A stretch of 18,414 nucleotides of DNA, from NCBI GenBank assembly GCA_018384835.1, contig JAHAYB010000266.1, positions 1 to 18,414 on the forward strand, in the 5' to 3' direction. This document shows, piece by piece, positions 1 to 6,832 of this stretch. The stretch comes from Comamonas sp. Its GTDB lineage: Bacteria; Pseudomonadota; Gammaproteobacteria; Burkholderiales; Burkholderiaceae_C. Position 1 is the stretch's first letter; each line of letters starts with the position of its first letter. Under the pieces are notes generated by a model. That model was not told the origin of the DNA and made no database searches. It was given only the letters and a program-made list of their open reading frames with translations. Position numbers and translations under genes: made by a program.

Positions 1-1
1 A

Positions 2-682
2 GCCGCCCGCGCTGGTGAGCAAGGCCGGGGCTTTGCCGTCGTCGCTGGCGAGGTACGCGCCCTAGCCGGGCGCAGCGCCGAGGCCGCCAAAGAAATCAAA
101 ATCCTGATTGACAACAGCGTGCAGCGCGTTGATGAGGGCAGCGCCCTGGTTCACCAAGCCGGGCAAACCATGCAAGAGGTGGTGCAAAGCATTCGCCGCG
201 TCACCGACATCATGGGCGAGATTAGCGCCGCCAGCAGCGAGCAAAGCGCCGGTGTAAACCAAGTGGGCGAGGCGGTGATGCAGATGGACCAAGTCACCCA
301 ACAAAACGCCGCCTTGGTCGAAGAGATGGCCGCCGCTGCCTCTGGCCTACAAAACCAGGCACAGCACTTGTTGCAGGCGGTATCGGTATTCCAACTTGCG
401 CAAACCTACCAAAGCTCGGCCAGTCAACCGCCCTTGCGCCCTAGCAATATCCGCACCAGTACCAATGCGAGCGCTAGCGTTAATACCGGCACAGCACCCA
501 AAAAAGCAGCCAATGGGCATCATAGTCATGCGCCTGCTCAGAAAGCCGCGTCCGTGGCCGCACCTCGGCCAACCACGACGCAGCCTGCCAAGGCAACACC
601 GCATAGCGCACCACGCTTGGTAGCGCCTGCCTCCAATGCCAGCACAAGCAGCCAGAGCCATGATGATTGGGAAACTTTTTAG
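2..682 (+). CDS. Methyl-accepting chemotaxis protein, C-terminal part (5' end outside window)
   Basis: The reading frame is open from the first bases, so the start lies upstream. About 226 residues are visible. The first 40 or so contain the highly conserved signalling hairpin tip ([18 protein letters not shown], then [10 protein letters not shown]) that binds CheA and CheW. A long helical stretch follows ([31 protein letters not shown]), which is the descending coiled coil with Gln/Glu methylation-type sites. From about residue 125 the chain becomes a flexible Ala/Ser/Pro/Thr-rich linker of about 100 residues. It ends in DWETF, matching the xWxxF pentapeptide (NWETF in E. coli Tar/Tsr) that tethers CheR and CheB. 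The sensor domain is not visible, so the ligand is unknown. The last 23 bases overlap the next gene, so the two are probably translated together. Confidence 0.95.
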   Translation, partial: AARAGEQGRGFAVVAGEVRALAGRSAEAAKEIKILIDNSVQRVDEGSALVHQAGQTMQEVVQSIRRVTDIMGEISAASSEQSAGVNQVGEAVMQMDQVTQQNAALVEEMAAAASGLQNQAQHLLQAVSVFQLAQTYQSSASQPPLRPSNIRTSTNASASVNTGTAPKKAANGHHSHAPAQKAASVAAPRPTTTQPAKATPHSAPRLVAPASNASTSSQSHDDWETF

Positions 683-1664
683 ACACTGCCTGCCCTACCG
701 CCTCCTAGGGTTGGGGCTGGTTCTAGCGGCCAGCCTGCTTGGCTGCGGCTGGCAGTATGAAAAGCCCCTGGTCGTAGGAGCCGATTTGTGGACGGGCTAC
801 CAACCGCTATACCTAGCGCAAGACTTGGGCTACTACCAAGACCAGCCGCTGCGCTTGGTGCAGCTTGCCTCTTCCACCCAAACCCTGGATGCCTTGCGCA
901 TGGGCAAACTCGATGTTGCCGCCATCACCTTAGATGAGGCACTGCTGCTAGCGCAAGAGCACCTGCCGCTGTCCATTATTTGGGTGATAAGCATCTCCAA
1001 CGGTGCCGATGCCGTGCTTACCCGCCCAGGCTCTGCACAAACTGGGCAAGAGGTCAAGGGGCTGCGCATCGGGGTGGAGCAAACCGCCTCTGGCGCATAC
1101 ATGCTGCAAGCGTTTTTAGAACAAGCCAAGCTGCCAACAGGGGCGGTAGAAATCGCCCCCCTCAGCGCCGATGAACACTTACGCGCTTGGCGACAGCACC
1201 AAGTCGATATTCTGGTTAGCGCCGACCCCGTGCGCCAAACCCTGGTGGAAGAAGGCGCACAAGTGCTATTTGACAGCAGCGCTTTAGACGGCCAGATGCT
1301 CAACGTCCTGGTTGCCCACCACAAGGCACTGGCCTGCTGTAGTGCGCAGATTACCCAGCTTCTAGCTGGCCATGAGCGTGCTTTAAGCTACCTGCACCAT
1401 CAAAAAAGTGATGCGTGGTATCTGATGGGGCAGCGCTCTAAGGTCACGCCTGACAGTGTGCAAGCCTCTTTATCCGCCATGCTGCTGCCCGACGCTGTAG
1501 CCAACCAGCGCCTGCTGCGCAGCAACGATGCGCACAGCCTGGCACACACCCTCCAACAAGTGTTTGGGCTGATGCAGCAGCGCCAACTTTTACGCCCAGG
1601 CGCAGCCCCCCAGCACCTGATAGACCCACGCTTTACCCCACAATTGGCGCAGCCACGCCGATAA
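660..1664 (+). CDS. Orphan periplasmic substrate-binding lipoprotein, NMT1/THI5 (SsuA/TauA-like) fold
   Basis: From ATG 660 this is 334 residues. A signal peptide ([25 protein letters not shown]) gives a lipobox LLGC with the lipidated Cys at 29. Gly at +2 is not the inner-membrane retention residue Asp, so outer-membrane sorting is possible (inference). The mature part opens with [22 protein letters not shown] and [16 protein letters not shown], typical of NMT1/THI5-like binding proteins for sulfonates, nitrate or thiamine precursors. The ligand cannot be named. No permease or ATPase gene lies nearby. Upstream it overlaps the MCP gene; downstream, 8 bp separate it from a membrane GGDEF/EAL protein, so a sensory role is more likely than transport. 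An in-frame ATG at 636 would add 8 residues, but ATGATG at 660 gives the better signal peptide. No clear Shine-Dalgarno sequence is seen. Confidence 0.85.
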   Translation: MMIGKLFRHCLPYRLLGLGLVLAASLLGCGWQYEKPLVVGADLWTGYQPLYLAQDLGYYQDQPLRLVQLASSTQTLDALRMGKLDVAAITLDEALLLAQEHLPLSIIWVISISNGADAVLTRPGSAQTGQEVKGLRIGVEQTASGAYMLQAFLEQAKLPTGAVEIAPLSADEHLRAWRQHQVDILVSADPVRQTLVEEGAQVLFDSSALDGQMLNVLVAHHKALACCSAQITQLLAGHERALSYLHHQKSDAWYLMGQRSKVTPDSVQASLSAMLLPDAVANQRLLRSNDAHSLAHTLQQVFGLMQQRQLLRPGAAPQHLIDPRFTPQLAQPRR

Positions 1665-1672
1665 TCCCTGCT

Positions 1673-4219
1673 ATGACAGCCCCCGCAGCAGCCCCTACGA
1701 CGACCTCTTTGCCATCCGCGCCTCGACGGCCTCTACAAGCCGTGCGGTTGTGGCTATGGCTGCCGCTGTCGCTAGTGATTGCCGCCATCTTGGTGTTTAG
1801 CCTGATGCTGGTGGTGCAGTACCAACAATTTGAGCAAGACCTCCAGCGCTTTGCCCAGCAAAGCGTGCATAGCGAGCTGCTAGAGAGTAAGCGCAAAATT
1901 GAAAACCTCCTGCGCCGCCACGAAGACAGCGCCCTAGACCAAGTGCTGGCCGAGCTAGCACTCAACCCCGAAATCCGCTACGCCGCCCTCACCAACGATA
2001 TGGGCATGGTGCTGGCCGCTACCGATTTTTCTTGGCGTGGCGAGGCCCTGCGCTTCCTCGCCCCAGACTTTCCAGAAGCACTATTTGCCCAGGTGCAACG
2101 AGATTCTCGCAATACGATTACCCCTCAACTAAGGCAGCAACAGCTCTGGGCACTTGCCCCCATCACCATGGGGCTGCACCAAGGCGAGCTACGCACCCAG
2201 CGCCAAGGCTTGCTCCTGCTGTCCTATGACTTGCGCCCACGCATCGCATTGGCCTGGAGCCTAGTGCGCCAACGTGCTCTGGCCTTTAGCGTTTTGGTAC
2301 TACTGGCTGCTGGGGTGATGGCCGCGCTAGGGCGCTGGCTGGTTATGCGCCCCGTCAAAATGCTGCAAGAAAGTATGCAGCGCATTGGGCGCTATGACTT
2401 CTCCCAGCCCCTACAGTGGCGCGGCAAGGGCGAATTTCGCACCCTGGGCGCGGCCTTGCAGGCGATGGCCGACCAACTCCAGCACAGCCGCCACGCTTGG
2501 CAAGAGCGCCAAGCGCGTTACCGCCAACTGGCCGATGCGGCATTTGAGGCCATCATCATCCACGACGGCCAAACCATTTTGGATGTCAACACCGCTGCCG
2601 AGCAACTACTGCAACACCCCACAGGCAGCCTAGTCGGGCGCAGTATTTGGTCCATCATGCCGCCGCAAGAGCAAACACTAGCGCGTGAGCGCGTCAAAAA
2701 CCACGAGGAAAGCACCTGGGTGGTGGAGTTTATGGACACCCAGGGACAGCACATTCCCTGCCAGCTCAAGGTACGCGAGCGGGCACTGTCCAACGGTCAA
2801 ATCGTGCGCATCTGCGCCATGCGCGACCTGCGCGAGCAACTGGCCGCTGAACAACAGATTTTGCAGCTCTCGCAGTTTGACCCACTCACCGGCCTGTGCA
2901 ACCGCCAGTACCTGAGCCAAAGGGTACAAAACGAGATTGCCCTTGTCAGCCAACAATCGGGGCGACGCGCAGCACTTATTACCATTGGCCTAAACGGTTT
3001 TAAGAACATCAACGACTCACTGGGTATGGCCGTGGGCGACCAGGTACTACGCACCGCCGCCCAGCGCCTGACCCAGCTACAAACGCAGGGGCAGACCCTG
3101 GGGCGGGTGCATGGCGACACCTTCGCCCTGCTCATTACCGACATTCCCGGTACGCTAGAGGTGGCCTCCAGCCACGCCCAAGCCTGCACCGAAGCACTGC
3201 TAGAGAGCCTAGCCCAGCCCCTACAACTGCAAGAGCGGCTGCTACACCCACACGCCAGCGCAGGCATTGTCATGATTCCCAACGACAGCCAAGACGCTGC
3301 CGAGCTGCTGCGCGAAGCAGAAACAGCCATGCACCAGGCCAAGACCGAGGGGCATAGCCGCATCCACTTCTTCGCCCATTCGCTGCAAGAGGCGGCCAGC
3401 ACCCGGCTGATGCTGCGCTCTGAGCTGCGCCATGCCCTCAATCACCCACCGGGCGGGCTGCTACTGCACTACCAGCCCCAGCTCAACGGTCAAGGCCAGC
3501 TCATTGGGGTAGAGGCGCTAGTGCGCTGGCAGCACCCCGAGCGTGGCTTTATGCCGCCAGATGCCTTTATCAGCGAGGCCGAGGCCAGCGGCCTGATTGT
3601 GCCCCTAGGCCAATGGGTACTAGAAGAAGCGATTAGCTGCCTGCTGCGCTGGCAAAACGACCCGGCCTGTGCGCCCTGGGCAAAGACGCTATCGATGGCC
3701 GTCAACGTGAGTCCGCGCCAGTTTCGCGAACCCGATTTTGTCGAGCAAGTGCGCCACGCCCTAGAGAGCAGCGGTGTCAACCCCAGCTGCATTGAGCTAG
3801 AGCTGACCGAAAGCGTCGTGGCCGACGACATTGAGGCCACACTGCAAAAAATGGCGCAAATCCGCGACCTGGGGCTGTGCTTTGCCTTGGATGACTTTGG
3901 CACGGGCTACTCCAGCCTGGCCTACCTCAAGCGCCTGCCGATTGATGTGCTCAAAATCGACCGCTCCTTTGTTATGGACATTGACGCTGCCGAGCAGCAC
4001 GAGCAAGAAACCGGCAAGCGCCCCGCCGTGCTGATTGATGCCATCGTCTCTATGGCACACCAGCTAGAGCTGCAAGTGCTGGCTGAAGGGGTAGAAACCG
4101 AAGCCCAGGTGCAGCGCTTGCAGCACGTGGGCTGCGATATGTTCCAAGGCTACTTCTTCAGCCGCCCCCTGCCCGAGGCAGCGCTGCGCACCTGGGCGCT
4201 GGAGCGCCAATCGGCCTAG
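1673..4219 (+). CDS. Membrane HAMP-PAS-GGDEF-EAL protein, probable c-di-GMP phosphodiesterase
   Basis: The protein has 848 residues. Membrane segment 1 is at about 26-48, a periplasmic sensor region at about 50-200, membrane segment 2 at about 202-225, HAMP at about 222-275, PAS at about 283-390, GGDEF at about 400-560 and EAL at about 585-840. In the GGDEF domain the signature reads HGDTF (480-484), the metal-binding DLD is GLN, and no RxxD inhibitory site is present, so cyclase activity is unlikely. In the EAL domain the key residues are present: EALVRW (614), NVSPRQF, ELTES, DDFGTGYSS (740), LKIDRSF, LAEGVET and QGYFFSRPL. Hydrolysis of c-di-GMP to pGpG is therefore expected, possibly modulated by the degenerate GGDEF domain. 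It lies 8 bp after the binding-lipoprotein gene, which suggests its periplasmic part reads that protein's ligand state. The target process (motility, biofilm) is inferred only. Confidence 0.93.
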   Translation: MTAPAAAPTTTSLPSAPRRPLQAVRLWLWLPLSLVIAAILVFSLMLVVQYQQFEQDLQRFAQQSVHSELLESKRKIENLLRRHEDSALDQVLAELALNPEIRYAALTNDMGMVLAATDFSWRGEALRFLAPDFPEALFAQVQRDSRNTITPQLRQQQLWALAPITMGLHQGELRTQRQGLLLLSYDLRPRIALAWSLVRQRALAFSVLVLLAAGVMAALGRWLVMRPVKMLQESMQRIGRYDFSQPLQWRGKGEFRTLGAALQAMADQLQHSRHAWQERQARYRQLADAAFEAIIIHDGQTILDVNTAAEQLLQHPTGSLVGRSIWSIMPPQEQTLARERVKNHEESTWVVEFMDTQGQHIPCQLKVRERALSNGQIVRICAMRDLREQLAAEQQILQLSQFDPLTGLCNRQYLSQRVQNEIALVSQQSGRRAALITIGLNGFKNINDSLGMAVGDQVLRTAAQRLTQLQTQGQTLGRVHGDTFALLITDIPGTLEVASSHAQACTEALLESLAQPLQLQERLLHPHASAGIVMIPNDSQDAAELLREAETAMHQAKTEGHSRIHFFAHSLQEAASTRLMLRSELRHALNHPPGGLLLHYQPQLNGQGQLIGVEALVRWQHPERGFMPPDAFISEAEASGLIVPLGQWVLEEAISCLLRWQNDPACAPWAKTLSMAVNVSPRQFREPDFVEQVRHALESSGVNPSCIELELTESVVADDIEATLQKMAQIRDLGLCFALDDFGTGYSSLAYLKRLPIDVLKIDRSFVMDIDAAEQHEQETGKRPAVLIDAIVSMAHQLELQVLAEGVETEAQVQRLQHVGCDMFQGYFFSRPLPEAALRTWALERQSA

Positions 4220-4230
4220 TGCCCTACTTC

Positions 4231-4524
4231 CCTTCGACTACGCTCAGGGAGCGCAAATGAGGGAAAGCTGGCTGAGCTGACTGGGTGTAGTACACGCTAC
4301 TCTCGGCTCCCTTCGACTTCGCTCAGGGAGCGCAAATGGGGCAAAGCTGGCTGAACTGGCTGGGTGTAGTACACGCTACTCTCGGTTCCCTTCGACTTCG
4401 CTCAGGGAACGCAAATGAGGGAAAGCTGGCTGAACTGGCTGGGTGTAGTACATGCTGCTCTCGGTTCCCTTCGGCTTCGCTCAGGGAACGCAAATGAGGG
4501 AAAGCTGGCTGAGCGTAGTCGAAG
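4231..4524. repeat. 79-bp tandem repeat array, about 3.7 copies, REP-like core
   Basis: This array fills most of the 338-bp gap between the EAL gene and kdsD. Copies begin at 4231, 4310, 4389 and 4468, exactly 79 bp apart, and differ at only a few positions. The fourth stops after about 42 bp. Each begins with CCTTCGACTTCGCTCAGGGA (TAC instead of TTC in copy 1, GGC for GAC in copy 4), followed by a shared stretch with CAAATGAGGGAAAGCTGGCTG and the near-palindrome GTGTAGTACAC. The core resembles the widespread CCTTCGACnnnGCTCAGGG intergenic repeats of Proteobacteria. Reading the minus strand gives phrases such as RSLSEAEG and FPERSRRE, well known from falsely predicted proteins in such repeats. 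No protein is encoded. Confidence 0.93.
4232..4524. repeat. Perfect 16-bp inverted repeat closing the array (4232-4247 / 4509-4524)
   Basis: CTTCGACTACGCTCAG at 4232-4247 recurs as its exact reverse complement, CTGAGCGTAGTCGAAG, at 4509-4524. Only these two outer copies carry the TAC centre; the inner cores carry TTC. The whole array therefore looks like one unit bounded by inverted REP-type ends, as in a REPIN or a small non-autonomous element that later expanded internally. No transposase is present in the window. Confidence 0.8.
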
Positions 4525-4544
4525 CCAGAAGCCATACCGGTAGA

Positions 4545-4550
4545 TAAAAT
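4545..4550 (+). promoter_or_regulatory. Possible -10 element for a near-leaderless kdsD transcript
   Basis: TAAAAT lies 7 bp before the kdsD ATG (4558), in the sequence TAGATAAAAT. Used as a -10 box, it would place the transcription start at or next to the ATG. No Shine-Dalgarno sequence is visible before this ATG, which fits a leaderless message. No good -35 box is seen at 16-18 bp, so this is a weak call. Confidence 0.3.
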
Positions 4551-4557
4551 CCACCGC

Positions 4558-5532
4558 ATGACCGCATCTCAAGCCCCCCTCGATACCGCCCGTGCCACTT
4601 TGGCGATTGAAATTGCCGCCCTCCAAACCCTCACCACCCGGCTAGACGATGGCTTTAACCAAGTGGTGCAAGCCATGCTCAACACGCAAGGGCGCATCAT
4701 CGTGATGGGGATGGGCAAAAGCGGCCATATCGGATGCAAGATTGCCGCAACGCTGGCCTCGACCGGAACGCCGGCGTTTTTTGTGCATCCCGCCGAAGCC
4801 AGCCACGGCGATTTGGGCATGGTTACGGCGCAGGATTTGGTGCTGGCGCTCTCCAACAGCGGCGAAAGCCAAGAAATCACCCACCTTCTGCCCACGCTCA
4901 AGCGCCAAGGCGTGCCCGTGGTGGCAATGACCGGACGCTTGCAATCCACCCTCGCCCAACACGCCGATTGGGTGTTAGACACCAGCGTAGAGCGCGAAGC
5001 CTGTCCGCTGAACCTCGCCCCCACCGCCAGCACCACTGTTCAACTGGCGCTGGGCGATGCGCTGGCCACGGCCTTGCTGCAAGCGCGTGGTTTTCAGCCG
5101 GAGGATTTCGCTCGTTCCCATCCGGGCGGGGCGCTGGGGCGCAAGCTCCTGACCCGTGTACGCGATGTCATGCGTAGCGGCGACGAACTGCCCACCGTGA
5201 ACGAATCGGACGATTTCTTCACCCTCATGCGCCAGATGACCGCTAAAAACTTAGGTGCAGCCGTTATCTTGAACCCCCAGCAGCAGGTGGCCGGTATCTT
5301 TACCGATGGCGATTTGCGCCGCTGTTTGGAAGCCGGTAAAGACCTGCGCCAGCACAGCGCCGGTGATTTGATGTACCCACGCCCCCGCACCATTGCCGCC
5401 CAAGCGCTGGCCACTCAAGCAGCGCAGATGATGGAGCAGCACGGTATTACCAGCGTCCTCGTGGTCGATGAGGCGCAGCACCTGCTCGGCATGGTGCATA
5501 TCCGCGACCTGATGCTGGCTAAGGTGATTTAA
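4558..5532 (+). CDS. kdsD: D-arabinose 5-phosphate isomerase (KpsF/GutQ family)
   Basis: This enzyme interconverts D-ribulose 5-phosphate and D-arabinose 5-phosphate, the first dedicated step toward Kdo of the LPS inner core, in the cytoplasm. The 324-residue length is normal for the family. The SIS sugar-isomerase domain covers about 35-175: GMGKSGHIGCKIAATLASTG (51-70), FFVHPAEASHGDLGM with the conserved His, and SNSGES (99-104). SHPGGALGRKLL (187-198) follows. Two CBS domains come after it at about 203-260 (VRDVMR to GIFTDGDLRR) and 270-324 (LMYPRPRTI to MVHIRDLM). kdsC starts 2 bp after the stop and lptC follows, the standard Kdo/LPS-transport gene order of betaproteobacteria. The repeat array lies directly upstream. 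Confidence 0.96.
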   Translation: MTASQAPLDTARATLAIEIAALQTLTTRLDDGFNQVVQAMLNTQGRIIVMGMGKSGHIGCKIAATLASTGTPAFFVHPAEASHGDLGMVTAQDLVLALSNSGESQEITHLLPTLKRQGVPVVAMTGRLQSTLAQHADWVLDTSVEREACPLNLAPTASTTVQLALGDALATALLQARGFQPEDFARSHPGGALGRKLLTRVRDVMRSGDELPTVNESDDFFTLMRQMTAKNLGAAVILNPQQQVAGIFTDGDLRRCLEAGKDLRQHSAGDLMYPRPRTIAAQALATQAAQMMEQHGITSVLVVDEAQHLLGMVHIRDLMLAKVI

Positions 5533-5534
5533 TC

Positions 5535-6131
5535 GTGCCCATGCAACCCGACCCCCATTACCTACCCCAGCCTTTTCCCGCCCACTTACTGCGCCAAGCG
5601 GCTAATGTGCGCGTGGTGTTTTTTGATGTCGATGGCGTACTGACCGACGGCGGCCTGTACTTTAGCGAGGCAGGCGAAACCATTAAGCGCTTTAACACCT
5701 TGGATGGACACGGCCTCAAGCTCTTGCAGCAGGCAGGTATTGCGCCAGCGGTGGTGACTGGGCGCGACAGTGCGCCACTGCGTCTGCGCTTGCAGCAACT
5801 GGGCGTTCAGCAAGCCATTTTTGGCACGGAAGATAAGCTACCCGCCGCGCAAAGCATTCTGGATACGCTAGGGCTGGACTGGAGCCAAGCCGCCATCATG
5901 GGCGACGACTGGCCAGACCTGCCCCTGATGCGCCGCTGTGCCCTAGCCTGTGCCCCCGCTAATGCCCATGCGGAAAATATCGCTCACGCCCACTGGGTAA
6001 CACCGCTGGCCGGTGGCAATGGTGCGGTGCGTCAACTGTGCGATTTGCTCTTACATGCCAGCGGCCAGTATCAGCGCCTGTTGCAGCCGTATTTGGTAGC
6101 AGATTTAGCCGCAGTAGCCGTAAATTCGTAG
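5535..6131 (+). CDS. kdsC: 3-deoxy-D-manno-octulosonate 8-phosphate phosphatase
   Basis: This cytoplasmic HAD-superfamily enzyme releases phosphate from Kdo-8-phosphate to give free Kdo. The 198 residues lack a cap domain, as usual for KdsC, which works as a tetramer. Motif I is FFDVDGVLTDGG (29-40, nucleophile Asp31, acid/base Asp33), motif II is VVTGRDS (Thr75), motif III is Lys101 in GTEDKL, and motif IV is MGDDWPDLPLM (122-132). The start is taken as GTG 5535, 2 bp after the kdsD stop. ATG at 5541 is equally possible and would shorten it by two residues. The tight spacing to kdsD and the 7-bp gap to lptC indicate one operon. Confidence 0.95.
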   Translation: MPMQPDPHYLPQPFPAHLLRQAANVRVVFFDVDGVLTDGGLYFSEAGETIKRFNTLDGHGLKLLQQAGIAPAVVTGRDSAPLRLRLQQLGVQQAIFGTEDKLPAAQSILDTLGLDWSQAAIMGDDWPDLPLMRRCALACAPANAHAENIAHAHWVTPLAGGNGAVRQLCDLLLHASGQYQRLLQPYLVADLAAVAVNS

Positions 6132-6138
6132 ATTTGCC

Positions 6139-6774
6139 ATGAGAACCCGCCTACAACGCGGCTTTGACCGCCTCTCGCTCTACCTGCCCGTGCTGCTCAT
6201 GGGCTTGCTGGCACTGGGCAGTTGGTGGCTGGTGCGCACCGCGCCCCAGCCCGAGCGCAGCGCCCCAGTTGCCCTAGCGGCTGACCAGCCGGACTACCGC
6301 CTTCGGCAATTTCACATCCACAGCTTTGGCCTGGATGGCCAATGGCGCAGCAGCCTATCGGGCAGCAGCGCCGCGCATTACCCCCAGGGCGAGCAGGGCG
6401 ACGAGTTGGTCATCGAGCAAGTGCAAGGGCGCAGCCTGAACCGCCAAAACCAGCTCACCACCCTCAGCGCCCAGCGCGGCCATAGCCGCGATAACGCCAG
6501 CAGCGTGACTTTGGAAGGCGATGCCCTGGTGCAGCGCTACCCGGCTGCTGCCCTGACGCAAAGCAGCCTCCCCGCGCCAGAGCTGGTGCTGCGCAGCCAA
6601 GTGCTACACGCCTGGCCAGAGCAAGAGCGGGTACACAGCGACCAGCCCGTCACCATTGAACAGGGCTTGCACCGCCTGCAAGGCCAGCGCCTAGACTACG
6701 ACCACCAGCGCCAAGTGTTAGAGCTACACGGCCAGGTCAAAACCCAATGGCAAGCACGGCAGGCGCAGCCTTGA
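6139..6774 (+). CDS. lptC: LPS export ABC transporter periplasmic protein LptC
   Basis: LptC is a bitopic inner-membrane protein that passes LPS from the LptB2FG transporter to LptA in the periplasmic bridge. The 211 residues show one N-terminal membrane anchor (about 13-33, LSLYLPVLLMGLLALGSWWL) and a periplasmic beta-jellyroll-like part with family features: DYRLRQFHIHSFGLDGQWR, ALVQRYP, LVLRSQVLHAWPEQERVHSD and a C-terminal HRLQGQRLDYDHQRQVLELHG. It follows kdsC by 7 bp. Unusually, lptA and lptB do not follow. The next gene is rsmA, running toward it from the other strand after 58 bp. The bridge partner LptA and ATPase LptB must be encoded elsewhere. Confidence 0.92.
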   Translation: MRTRLQRGFDRLSLYLPVLLMGLLALGSWWLVRTAPQPERSAPVALAADQPDYRLRQFHIHSFGLDGQWRSSLSGSSAAHYPQGEQGDELVIEQVQGRSLNRQNQLTTLSAQRGHSRDNASSVTLEGDALVQRYPAAALTQSSLPAPELVLRSQVLHAWPEQERVHSDQPVTIEQGLHRLQGQRLDYDHQRQVLELHGQVKTQWQARQAQP

Positions 6775-6798
6775 GTTAAAGGTTAAAGCAGGCGCAGC
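6759..6798. repeat. 11-bp direct repeat around the lptC stop
   Basis: GCAGGCGCAGC occurs at 6759-6769 (the last lptC codons) and again at 6788-6798 just after the stop. Between them lies TTGAGTTAAAGGTTAAA. This is a short direct repeat at the point where the usual lptC-lptA-lptB order is broken. It may be a trace of recombination, or chance. Confidence 0.5.
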
Positions 6799-6832
6799 AC
6801 TCGTGCGCGGGGGGCGGTCATCAAGGGAGCAG

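Noticed and set aside
2797..3441. Antisense open frame of 214 residues within the GGDEF/EAL gene
   Set aside because: It is a Ser/Arg/Trp-rich shadow frame with no domain or start signal.
4231..4524. CRISPR-like array
   Set aside because: The 79-bp units are repeated over their whole length with no unique spacers, and no cas genes are near.
4323..4626. Open frames on the minus strand across the repeat array (75-80 residues)
   Set aside because: They are translations of the 79-bp repeat with the familiar spurious phrases RSLSEAEG and PERSRRE; there is no start signal and no protein family.
6788..6812. Hairpin GCGCA/TGCGC between lptC and rsmA as a bidirectional terminator
   Set aside because: The stem is only 5 bp and no T-run follows on either strand, so it is too weak to call.
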